From assembly GCF_910592395.1 (NCBI RefSeq), contig NC_088311.1, positions 312,501-376,500 of the forward strand: a stretch of DNA of 64,000 bases, read 5' to 3'. This DNA is from Lineus longissimus (Eukaryota > Nemertea > Pilidiophora > Heteronemertea > Lineidae). The notes beneath the pieces were generated by a model. The model had not been told where the DNA came from and did no database searches. It saw only the letters and a program-made list of their open reading frames with translations. The position numbers and the translations under genes were made by a program. The number at the start of each line of letters is the position of its first letter. Position 1 is the stretch's first letter. Below are positions 12,005 through 24,664 of the stretch, in pieces.

Positions 12005-12664
12005 TTTATTATATTAAAGCTTTCTCTGTACAATACATGACTGCAAGAACGAAGGAACTCATTTACAACAAAACGCAGTGATGCTGAAAAACCGAACTCA
12101 GAATAGAATACTTTCAATTGGATCGCAGGATGCAGGTTATCAGCAAATCAGTATTTTGCCATTGACTCATGGACATCCTCACACAAGGACGGGCAATGTT
12201 GATATAAGAAACAAGATGTGTCGCAATTGGCATCACAATCGTGCTACGAGTTATACGAGTCAGGACAGACTGAATGGTACGAGGACAGCTTCACTGAACC
12301 AATCAAAAACAGGAAGGTTCTGACTTATAGGGTTGATATTTGGGAGAGCAGTGTTATCATTCTATCCAGGGATTCTTATACTCTCACTATCCAAATATCA
12401 AACTGAACATAAGGTCAAGTTGAGCCAAACAGTACACCAGTGCCAAATCTAATGACGGATGCCACGGTATCGTATAAGCTCCCCTGAACAGTGAGCTAAA
12501 AACCATGTCAGTCATTTTGATCCAAGAACATCAGTAATAAATCTTTAGACATATATGTATTGAGATTAAATGATTTTAAGTGACAAATTAGGAGATAAAC
12601 AATGTTACCATGGTTACATGATGAAGATAAACAAAAAATTTTAACCAAATTTTCAATGAAAATA
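12005..12664 (-). other. OSER1 3' UTR with poly(A) signal
   Basis: Non-coding sequence following the OSER1 stop on the - strand. TTTATT at 12005-12010 (AATAAA on the - strand) is a suitable cleavage signal. It contains a 14-bp near-palindrome GTTACCATGGTTAC at about 12604-12617. Confidence 0.55.
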
Positions 12665-14313
<1,649 letters not shown>

Positions 14314-14440
14314 GGCAGACTATCGGCAACAGAAAGGAACGATGAACTGCCAAAGTGAATAAATATAAATTAAATACATGATTATCAGCTCAGGCTTAAT
14401 TTGATTAAGCTGTGTTTGCTGCAAAACTCTAACTGCCATT

Positions 14441-14548
14441 AGGGGAGGACCACTCTTTACTCTAGACAGGGGAGGACCACTCTTTACTCTAGACAGGGGA
14501 GGACCACTCTTTACTCTAGACAGGGGAGGACCACTCTTTACTCTAGAC
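14441..14548. repeat. 27-bp tandem repeat, 4 perfect copies, upstream of OSER1
   Basis: Four identical units beginning AGGGGAGGACCACTC at 14441, 14468, 14495 and 14522. They lie about 130 bp upstream of the OSER1 start codon, in the promoter or 5' UTR. The period is a multiple of three, so on the - strand it can be read as a repeated nonapeptide (SRVKSGPPL), but this frame is not linked to a gene. Confidence 0.95.
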
Positions 14549-14550
14549 AT

Positions 14551-15006
14551 GGTCATCCTAAACAGCATCCACCAGCGCCCGCCAGGTTTAATTAAACTTA
14601 AAGTCAGCAAAGTCATCAAAATAAAATTTTGTAGCCAAAAACGAGATAAGTACACCATAAAACACATTTCCTGAAAATTTCATGATATTTGGGTGTAAGG
14701 TAAGGGAGATATTGTCTAAAATTACAAGGCTCCTGCATAGTATATTATTGGGAAGCCCTATCAATCATTTCCTCGAACAGTCCAAGTCAAATTCAACATG
14801 GCCGTCGACTGGGTGGTGGACACAGTACACATCACTGGTGGTAGGCCCTACATTTTAGACAATAACTCGCTAATCTAGCACAAAAATGTCAGTCATGAAA
14901 CGTTCAGAATGTGAAAAATGTCCTGCTTATTTCGTTTATGACCATTAGATTTTATTTTGATGACCTTAAATAGCCCTATCCTATAAACCTGGTGGACGCC
15001 GTTTAG
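14551..15006. mobile_element. Long-inverted-repeat (foldback) element, copy 1
   Basis: Both ends share GTCATCAAAATAAAAT in opposite orientation, and the arms remain imperfectly complementary inward (ATAAG, TTTCATGA and ATTGTCTAAAAT blocks) towards a centre near GTCGAC. The outermost bases (AAACAGCATCCACCAG and CTGGTGGACGCCGTTT) also pair. No open frame is present. It is a non-autonomous foldback or MITE-type element between OSER1 and the LYRIC-like gene, and a diverged second copy lies at 16093-16473. Confidence 0.75.
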
Positions 15007-15259
15007 TACTTGTAGGCTAGTATGACCCTCATTCATTTTGCATTATCATCATCGAAGTAAATGGCACAATTACTTGATGACTTTAGTTGTTCTATCTAGA
15101 CCTAACTATGGAACTTGGATTACATCAAACAAATCTTGAACTCTATTTATTCAAAATAAAGTATCAAAATCGTATGTTTGGAGTGATCAACTGACTTAAA
15201 AGGTTCTTTAAATTGTTTTTTTGACAATGTCAACGTTCACCAAAACGAATACGAAGCCA

Positions 15260-15592
15260 TTTTGAACACGCGATGAAAATGTACGTGTTACGTCAGCAAT
15301 TCTTGTGTAAATAACCGTTATAAACAATGCATTCTGAATTAATTTTTATGAATAATGCATAGAAATTCTAAAATATTTGATATATTACACAAATTAATAG
15401 ATTATAGGGGCCTATATATCAATAAATTTGTTTTTTAGAAAATTATAATCCCTAAAAGTAGGTCAAAGAGCATAAACCGCTGACGCATTCATCAGCTGCG
15501 ACGTCAGCACGCATGAAAATCATGTTTTAGGACATTTTGTTCCTTATGGTGACAATTTTTGACCCTTTTCTGACAATATAGAATCAAAGTTG
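15260..15592 (+). promoter_or_regulatory. Presumed promoter of the LYRIC-like gene
   Basis: AT-rich upstream interval with two CRE-like words, TACGTCAGCA (15289-15298) and GACGTCAGCA (15500-15509), the second about 90 bp before the start codon. No TATA box is obvious. The CRE/ATF reading is an inference from the motif only. Confidence 0.35.
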
Positions 15593-18500
15593 ATGTTGAA
15601 AATGGAGCTAGCGGAGGTGGTCAATCCACACTTTGCAGTGCCAGTCTTTGGAGTGGTTCTCTGTGCAGTACTCGTCTTTGCGTTTGGGTTCAAATCTTCA
15701 GTTCAACCACCAAGTTTCGATTTCGACGAAGAAAAACGACTGAGAAGAAGGAAGGGGAAGGTGAGTCTCGTCATTAGTTAGTCATTGTCTATGCTGTTGA
15801 GTGCATTTTGTGTATCTTTTACTTAACATTAGGCTTTTTTTGAACAGGTGGTTGGTGATGACGTGGGATGGGAAGGTCATGCAGCATGACAAACTAAACT
15901 AAAGGCGGGGCGGACACGCTCCCAGAACACGTCGTCGGCAAGGCGCAGGTCGAAGCCAAGATAAATTTACTTAAGCCACTGAGACCCTTTGTTCCAGGTG
16001 AAACGCTATGACTTGTCAGCGCCCAAACAAATATGGTCAAATTTGTTTATTTGTTGTGTAGGCCCTACTGTTGTTGATACATACATGTCCCCGGTCATCC
16101 TAAACAATGTCCATCAGGTTTGAAGTCGGGTATAAAGTCATCAAAATAAAATCTAGTAGCCATAAACGAAATAAGTAGGCCTACACCATAAAACAAATTT
16201 CCTGAACTTTCATGACATTTGGGTAAAGATAAGGGAGATGTTGTCAAAAATCACAAGGCTCCTGTAGTATTGGGAAGCCCTATCATTTCCTCCAAGTCAA
16301 ATCCAACAAGGCCACCGACTGGGTGGTGGACGCTGGTACATTTTAGACAACAACTCGCTAATCTAGCACACAAATGTCATGAAACGATCAGGAAATGTGG
16401 AAAATGTCCTGCTTATTTTGTTTATGACCATTAGATTTTATTTTGATGACTTTAAATATGCTTTTAAACCTGGAAAATGAACAAGAGTCTCATCTCTGTT
16501 CCTGGTACAAAGTCTTGAAAGTGTATCCACAGGCACCAAGAACTATATACTCTTAGTCTTACATGTAGTTGGAAATCTGTCCTGATTGATTCACTCCATG
16601 TCTTGTTGGTGACTAAGATACAACGGATACAATTTTTTCTGGATTTCAAATGTCTTGTGTTTCTCCTCTGTCATCGATTAAAGTTCTAACAGCTGTGGTT
16701 ACATGCTTAAATGAGTTACTACTGTTATCCCATTGTCCAACCTGGTTCCAAGCAAAAGTGCTTGTGGTAATGACACATTTCCAATCATTCATAGGGTATA
16801 AATGCAGAGTAACTGGTAAACCTCACAGTCACTGTAGGTGATTGATTTGGAAATATCTTTGTGAAAGTCGGCCTGTGTTGTCTTTGCAGTACTGGGACAA
16901 TGCTATATGGTAGTAGTAGTCTTTCAATTCTGCTAGGCATTTCATACGTACATTTACATGAAAGACTATGTTGTATTACTTTGATGTCACATGATACCTT
17001 CAGATGATGTTTAAAGGTCAAGAGGAAGTTTTCACTGTAGAGCCAGCTCACCCTTGTTCACATAATGGTTATTACAGCGGAGAACATATCAGGTTTACTT
17101 CTTTTCTTTTTCAGAAATCACAAACAAACGGGCATATACCAAGTCAGAGTGTCGCTGTAGTTACGGTTGCTAAGCAACAGGTGTCTGCTACTAAGTCATC
17201 TGCTAAAGCTAAATCAGAGGAGAGCCTGCAGGCTAAGCTCAGGGTGAGTGGGTCTCCTTTCAATGGATGGCTACTTGTACAGTACATGAATGTACATTAT
17301 ACTGTACTTCTTGACGACTCTGCTTTGAAAATAAGTTCTTGCTGATCTAATAGTGACGCACCTGTCATAATGAAACCTTTACGACTTGCCCTCTGCATTA
17401 AATATTCCAATTAAACTTTGTTTGCAGACTAAAAAGGCGGCTGCAAGTCCTAAGGCTGCTCCAGCCAAACATGATGTTGCCAAGGCAACGGAACCTGTGG
17501 AGGATGGTAAGCTGTCTTTTTTTGGCTTGTCTTTTCTCCTCTCTATTTGTTAGCTGCAGCATCTTCAGTACTGGCAAACAGTGTATCTGGCCAAGTGTGG
17601 TTCAGCATGTCATACATGTATTATTGACAATGTACTGAAGTTAACATTGAAACCTCAGGGAACAAATCAATTTGATTTCGATTATTAACAGCTGTCATTG
17701 GTCTCAGCAGTTGTTGGACCATTACTTAACTGCTCTGTGCGTGTTCATACACGTGTGTCACCTGTTGTTACCATCTTCAACCCCATTTCCCTTTGTAGAC
17801 TCTTCTGATGAATTGGTCCATTTGGGAAAGTGGGGGGGGGGAGGGGGATAGGATGAGTTGAGCTTAGGCTCTTTGATTGAAAATGTGTTGGTCTACATGC
17901 AGTGCTCTGTGAGAAAGTAATGCTGGCTGAGTTTAACCCGTTTATTCCAAAGCCCAGATGTTGCAATGTCCATAGTTGTACTAAATTCTTCTCATTTGCT
18001 TTGTATTCAAAGTGGACGGATGGACGACAGCCATATCCAAGAAAGTGAAGAAGCGTCGTAACAAGGAGCAACCTGAAGATGTGTCCAAGTATGATCTCCA
18101 AGACGTGGAGTTGTCTGGGGGTGAGGCTCGTACCGACGATGTCCAGGAAGCCATGCCAACATCTGGGGAGGCAGAGTCGCCCAAAGGTCAGCGCAAACGG
18201 AAGGAGAAGAAACAGAAGCCTGTCAAGGTGGGTCGGATTGGAGTGCTGTATACTTACAAAACGTCAGCTACCTTTAGAGATCCCTTTCTTATTCAATGAG
18301 ACTTTGCCTCAAGCACAAATGTCAGCTACCTTTAGAGATCCCTTTCTTATTCAATGAGACTTTGCCTCAAGCACAAATGTCAGCTACCTTTAGAGATCCC
18401 TTTCTTATTCAATGAGACTTTGCCTCAAGCACAAATGTCAGCTACCTTTAAGAGATCCCTTTCTTATTCAATGAGACTTTGCCTCAAGCACAAATGTCAG

Positions 18501-20517
18501 CTACCTTTAGAGATCCCTTTCTTATTCAATGAGACTTTGCCTCAAGCACAAATGTCAGCTACCTTAAGAGATCCCTTTCTTATTCAATGAGACTTTGCCT
18601 CAAGCACAAATGTCAGCTACCTTTAAGAGATCCCTTTCTTATTCAATGAGACTTTGCCTCAAGCACTAATTCACCTTTCAAGTCTTATTGTCATATTGGC
18701 TTTTCCCTTTGATTTGAACATCAGGCCACGACAAGTCTACCAGGACTCTCCATGAAAACGGCTTAAATGATGTGTTTAAAAGAGGGTGACGTAGTAGGCT
18801 GTTTCATATGATTCCCAGTATTGGTATGACTGTCAACAGCTTTCAGTAATATTCCTCTTCTCTCATGTTATACATGTAGGAGGTAACCACGACCGAGAAT
18901 GTGTGTGAAACCTCTGCAAAGATCGTCACCGAAGCTCCAAAAACAGTCTCTGCTAAGATGGACATAGAAACGCCTGAACGGGACGTGAGCCAAGACGTCA
19001 AGGTACATTCAGCCTTTCAATGGTTATATATTCATCATTGAAACACAGTTAACATCATAGGTCTGCTCCTCAACCCCACAATTTGTGATAGGGAACTTGT
19101 CGTGTTGGTTTGTAGCATGTTAAGTCTCTTTTAGGTCGAGCCTGAAGAGGAAAAGCCTACTGAAGTGATGACTCCTGAAGAAGAGACAAGTCATGCTGAA
19201 GTTATAATACCAGATGAGCCACCAAAAAGGAGCCCAAAGAAGATTAGGAGTAAGAAAGATAAAATAGCGGCAGCGCCCGAAATAGAAGAGCCCAAACCAG
19301 TTGGATCGACCGAGGGATTAGCTGCCAAAGATGACGTCCCAGATAAAAAGTCTAAAAAGAGTCCCAAGAAAAAGAAAAAAGGAACATCCCAGGTGAGTAC
19401 AGGCTCAAGGATCAAGGAGTTCATGGTTCAACTCGCTTTCCTGCAATGGTGGGCTCCAAGCCCAGTCTGGTGACCACTGTGTACCAAGGTGCCACTCAAG
19501 TGATGCATTGTATGGTGGCTCCTTGATACCTTGACACCAGTTTGTCCAATAGGTACATATCCATGACTTATTCTGACCAATTCTCATATGCAGGCTTCTC
19601 CTTGTTTCAGGATGTCAGTGAAACGTTAGAGACACCCTCGGTGAATGATGTAGAATCAAGCCACATATCAACAAGTCACATAGCGGATGTTTCCTCCTCA
19701 AAGGCTGTCAAAGAGACGGTCTCTCAAGGTATTTTAAACTTAGTCTAGTTCCTCTGGGCCACGATGGACAGCAAGCAGTTGGTCATATGACTCATTCACT
19801 CTAATAGGATAGGACAGAAGAAGAAAGGCCCCCAGGTTGTAGCAGCTCGTGTTCAGTGTTCTCTCAGCAGAGAAGATAGTTACTGTAGATTTCAATGGTT
19901 ATGATTCCCAACATGTGTTACCTTTGATCTACGATAATGACAGGGCCTTGGACCACATGACATCATCCCCACACTTCCTATAGTTGACATAGACCAGGTG
20001 ACTGATTGTCAAAATGTTCATTCAGCTGTTGTTTCTCAGGTGCTGCCCATGATGATAGTAATCAGCCAGAAAGTGGAGAGAGGTCAAACTCGCCAGCTGA
20101 GAGCGTGTCCAATCCTCAGCCAAGCTCATCTCCAGTGACGTTTGATGAATTGGGAGGTAAGCAGCAGCTCTTCCTTGCCAAGGTCACATCCTTAAGTGGT
20201 GTTTCATTTTGTAACTTTGATAACCTTCAACACTTGTCTTGCGCTCTGTAACTTGCGATATCTCCTTCTACAGATCAGAAGTTCCTCTAGCGTTGTGGTC
20301 TGCTCTTTGACCTCTTGTTGTACCCCAGGAAATATCACCACAAGGTCATACCACAAGATCTAAGCCGAGGCCATGGTCTTGTGCCTGTTGTTCTGGCAGA
20401 ATATAGTGCCCCCTAGTGCAAGCAGTCTTTATAACTTGTCTTCTCCTGTTTTCAGCGGACGACTGGCAAGAAGCCAAACCTCAGAAGAAGAAGAAGAAAA
20501 CACGACGAGAAAACTGA
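15593..20517 (+). CDS. MTDH: Metadherin/LYRIC-like lysine-rich membrane protein
   Basis: Nine exons: 15593-15760, 17115-17243, 17428-17506, 18013-18227, 18880-19002, 19135-19392, 19611-19728, 20040-20156, 20456-20517. All join in phase to 422 aa. A single N-terminal hydrophobic helix (about residues 14-33) is followed by a basic stop (KRLRRRKGK), then a long disordered Lys/Glu/Ser-rich region with basic clusters. A GW motif (DGWTTAISKKVKKRRNK, from residue 127) resembles the conserved W-plus-basic block of LYRIC. The C-terminus (ADDWQEAKP, a run of five Lys, then TRREN) resembles the LYRIC tail. LYRIC is an ER/nuclear-envelope scaffold that binds SND1 and affects NF-kB signalling. The vertebrate tryptophan pair that binds SND1 was not identified. 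Low complexity makes the assignment tentative; another Lys-rich ER protein is possible. An alternative start is the Met at 15602. Confidence 0.6.
16093..16473. mobile_element. Long-inverted-repeat (foldback) element, copy 2
   Basis: Diverged copy of the element at 14551-15006, inside intron 1 of the LYRIC-like gene. It keeps the two oppositely oriented GTCATCAAAATAAAATC ends and the central GACTGGGTGGTGGAC, but is about 75 bp shorter through several small deletions. It contains no open frame of note. Confidence 0.75.
17832..17847. repeat. G-rich tract
   Basis: A run of about ten G, one A, then five G in intron 3 of the LYRIC-like gene. Confidence 0.85.
18263..18669 (+). repeat. 58-bp tandem repeat, 7 copies, in a LYRIC-like intron
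   Basis: Units beginning GTCAGCTACCTTTAGAGATC start at 18263, 18321, 18379, 18437, 18496, 18554 and 18612 (period 58, once 59). The copies are nearly identical; differences are single-base indels in a CTTTA(A)GAG stretch. The array starts 35 bp after the exon 4 donor. An open frame through it arises from the repeat. Confidence 0.95.
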
Positions 20518-23500
20518 TCCTGGTGATCAAGTGTGATAAACAGATTCTCTCAATAATATTTATATTTTGGTCATGAAATGATTAGCCATGATGGGGCCAT
20601 GGGCACTCATACTCAAACAGTCCACATGTGGTACATTTAGCAAACACTGTTTGAATATTTGCGCCCCAAAAACTATTTTTTAGGTGACTATTGTCTGTTA
20701 CAGAATTATCAGGTTAACTATTATTGGTGATCTTTGTGAAGTGTCTGACCAGACTATTTTGTAGGAGGCAATAGTGAGTGATGGTCTAATACTTCCTTTG
20801 TAGTTGTCTTCTAAACTGTTTGACTTATGAGTGTATATGCGGTGAGTGTGGTCGCTTCCTAGTATAGGGGGCGCTGGCAATAGGGGGGTCTAATGTATAC
20901 ACACGATTGCAGCTTGGGTTTCAAACCAAGTGTGACCTGTCGTGTAACCGAGTGATGGTTGTATTATATTTTATTACATGTAGATGAGAAGGCCACAAAC
21001 AGTTCATGAAAACTTCAGGTGTGGAAGACTTTTACCCAAAGGGTCAGTCTGTGTTCAGGGGATTTTATACATTCCTCTTTGGTCCTATATGAGTATATGG
21101 GAACACCAGTCCGATATGAACATTGTAAGATAGGAACACCAGTTAGCGCATTTGTTTAATTAAGGGACAAAGTTATTAATAATTGGATCCAGTGATGTGC
21201 TGGATCTCTTGGTGGTGTTCAAACAGGTTATCAGACTGGTACTGGGGGTGGTATCCAACTGAGCATTTGGCCACTCATCCTAGAGGGTGTATACCGAGGC
21301 ATTTGTGCCCAAAAGCAGTATACGTAGTTGGCCGTGGTGTTTTTTCGGTGCTGGCTAGAATCTCCAATGGTGTGTAGTATAAATCACGGAGAGACTTCCA
21401 ACCATAAGACTTTCACTCCAGATGATGCACACTTTTGAAAGCTTCCGACAAAATATCTTGGGCACTTTTTTAATATTGATTTGAGGGATGAGTGGATTCA
21501 GTTCTAATGTAAGAGTAATTTCATGTGTTCATTATCAACCCGGGGTGTTTCTTCATCTATACCAGAAGATGTTTCCCCAGTAACACAAGTCTCTATTGAC
21601 ATGTACATGGGTTATGTACAGTGAACGTGTGCAACGATGGGCTTGATATACTTATTCTCTAGATGTCATTTGATGATTTACTGCTGTCATACAATGCCCT
21701 TAGGTCTGAGGTAAGAACGCGTGGTGTCAATCATAGGTGTGCTTACATTATGTTTATCGGCATGCGTGTGTAATCTATTGCTTATTGCAAGTTTAGGATT
21801 GTGGGTAAATGATGTACCTGGCCATCTTTCTGCTTGTACCTTTGTGTCACATTAGGCAATGCATCTGTGGTCATTAAACCTGAAGATTTTGAGCTCGGTC
21901 CTTACCATGACTTAATCATTCCACTAGATGAGGTATTGAGGAGCATCTCCTCTCTCATCTGGCTCTTCATATTACGATCGTCGGCTCACTCCTCCGCTTC
22001 CAAAGTGAATGTGCCAAATTGAAACACATGATGGCACAGCATGAGTTGAGACAAAACTACATGTTGGGGTCTGAAATATGATGATGTGTCATCGAGAGTT
22101 TCTTCCAGAGTGTTGGTTGTTGTTGCTGTTGGTAAGTGAGGACAGAACCAGTTTCCACGTGTACCGTGGTGCACTGGTTGTGTTGCTGAGGAAGTGTTGC
22201 CATTTCTCCGAGACTGATGTCTCTTCGTGTCATATTCATCACTTGTTTATCCACACAACACCACTCAGTGTTGTCGGCCCATATTGTAGAGATGTGCTAT
22301 TGCCATAGTGAAATTGACTGCCATAAAATGTATAAGTGAAGATAATTATGATTACATGCTACGTTTTCATCTGACTGTACAATAAGATTTCAACATGAAT
22401 GATATATATTTTCTGTATATTTTTGTCGGTGAGCACGTTTCTATGTAATTGGTGTTGTGGTGAGGTCAGCGTCTTCCATGTCACAGTAGTTGTCGCCCCT
22501 GATGTGCTGGTGTTGTACACATCAGTTTATGTCGACCGACTCCATGTAACAGCTCAGTCATCGCTGCTTCACGTTTTTGCCAAAGTGCTCAGTGTTAAAT
22601 GAATTGATCAGCCAGCATTAATATTTCTTCATAGCTTAGTGTACGGGGTGAAGCAGTCACATTTCTTCTTGTGACTTCAGTGATTCATCTTCAAGTGCAA
22701 TAAGGAGAGTGGTGTGAGTTCTTCATGAAGTGTTGAGAGGCAGAGGCCACTGAACCAACTTCAGCCTTCATTATTATAGCTCAATGTGTCTGTGACTTGA
22801 CAAGTCTGTCAGCTGCTCTTCTCATAAAGACTTTGGTGTGTTCTTCGCGTCTTACGATATAAGTTACTGGTGTGTGATGTATACAAATCCAGAGGTTAAG
22901 GGTCAAACTCTTGTAGGGGCAGGGAATATAGGTGTCAGTTTGAACATATATTTTGAGTGAGATTTCATTTTCCGTATGTTATTGCTGTAAACAGAAAAAT
23001 GTTGTAAATATAACAGTACAAATATTGTACATGCCAAGTTATATGAAGTCATCTTATAAGACAGTGATGTTTATTTTTGATGGGTTGGGACAATTTCAGA
23101 GAAAGTGTACAGGACTTGGCAAATGATGGCAGAGTTTGGTTTTGTGTACATTCTGTGGACTATCTGTCTCATAAAAGTCGAACCGGGGTTTACAATGAAC
23201 ATGATCATTTTGGTATGGGGTGTTGTTCACTTTCTCTGGAATTCTGGTTTTGTTTTGGGAGAGTTATCCAAAATGGTCATAAAACGATCATGATGTTGAC
23301 ATTATAACGTCAACTTGCTCATAATTCATGCAATTCTTGTGTAATACTTGCCCAATAATGTCCTATCTTACTGTGCTGCTCTGCAGAGAGATGAGGCCTT
23401 ACCCTGGTGATCACAGCCTGGTGAACTGTCTCAATCCTCTTACTGAGAGTTGAACATATCGTGTCTTTCAATATGTTAGTTTCCATGATTAGACAAGACA

Positions 23501-24664
23501 CGTTCCTTCAACCCAGACAGATGTCAAAAGCATTGCCTACTACATTTTCTCAAAACCGATACCAATTTTTTTCAAGTTATGTTACTTTTGTTGAATGAGA
23601 TGTCATGTTAGCAGTGTTTGGGAGAAATCGCTTTAAGGTTCATGGTGCAGAGATTGTATTCATGGACTTATTATTTCTTTATTGCCATTTATGACAAGCA
23701 GACGTGTGTTTATAATGATTGCTTGTTTGATATTGTCAGGTGTCATACCATTCCAGGATTTGTTAAAAACTGTGGTATCCATCAACTTGTGACATGAATG
23801 TATTCTGGCACAAGACTACTTACTGATAGCTTACGCTAGCTGCTTTCCTCCAGGTTCAGGTTTGTTGGAAGAACCTTTGGACAGCCGAGGATTTTGAAAT
23901 ATTTGGATGTAACACCTTTTGGAGAAAAACTAACTTGATGTTTTCACAAGTCTAACTTTGTTTAGCCGTGGCTGGTTCTCAATAGGCTTCTCTGAATAAC
24001 TGTTCAAGCTGCCCAATGAACCTGAACTGTGACTAGAAGCGGTACCGAGTTCATCTTGGTTCTTCCTGTTGTCAACTTGCATCAAAACTGGGATACAAGG
24101 TGCTAATTAAAGTAATTACTGGTCTGCTTAATGAAAGACTTGTCATGATCAGAACAGTAATTGACTGCCTTCCAATCGTATTTCATATCTTAAGTGAATG
24201 TGCAAAAAATGTTCGAAACTGAGCTGCCTGTACGTACAAGTCTTCACTACAAATAATCTTGAATATACAGTAAAGTCTAGCTTTGAATCTCATTTACTCT
24301 GATGTAATGATGTCAACTTCTTCTGTCTTTTGTCATCAAGATGGACATTTGAATGAACTGAAAACATTCCAAATTGTATGTGTCCAACAAAAATTGACAC
24401 GTTGGACACATTCGATCCAAACTAGGCTTTCTGAGAAATCCAGCAGGGGCAACCTTACTGCAGGGTGTGATTTAATTGTGGGTGCATTTTGTCAGCCTTC
24501 TTGGTGAGACACCCCATCTCCCTCAAGATACCTGGATCCTCCATACCCTGGGGACTTGTATTGTTCTGGTGGTGCTTGACTATTCAGCATTTGGCAGTCA
24601 GGACCCATCATTTCTTTGTAAAAGTATTACTGAAGATTGATGATGTCAAATTATATTAAATAAA
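20518..24664 (+). other. Long 3' UTR of the LYRIC-like gene, presumed
   Basis: No coding exon was recognised across about 4.1 kb. The first canonical AATAAA found on the + strand is at 24659-24664. A Pumilio-type TGTAAATA word lies at about 23004. Whether the whole stretch belongs to one transcript cannot be told from sequence alone; an earlier non-canonical signal is possible. Confidence 0.4.

Noticed and set aside
14320-14667. Open frame with a repeated SRVKSGPPL peptide
   Set aside because: Product of the 27-bp array in the OSER1 upstream region; no splice sites or start context tie it to a gene.
18079-18590. Repeat-encoded open frames (LPLEIPFLFNETLPQ type)
   Set aside because: They arise from the 58-bp intronic array and shift frame at its indels.
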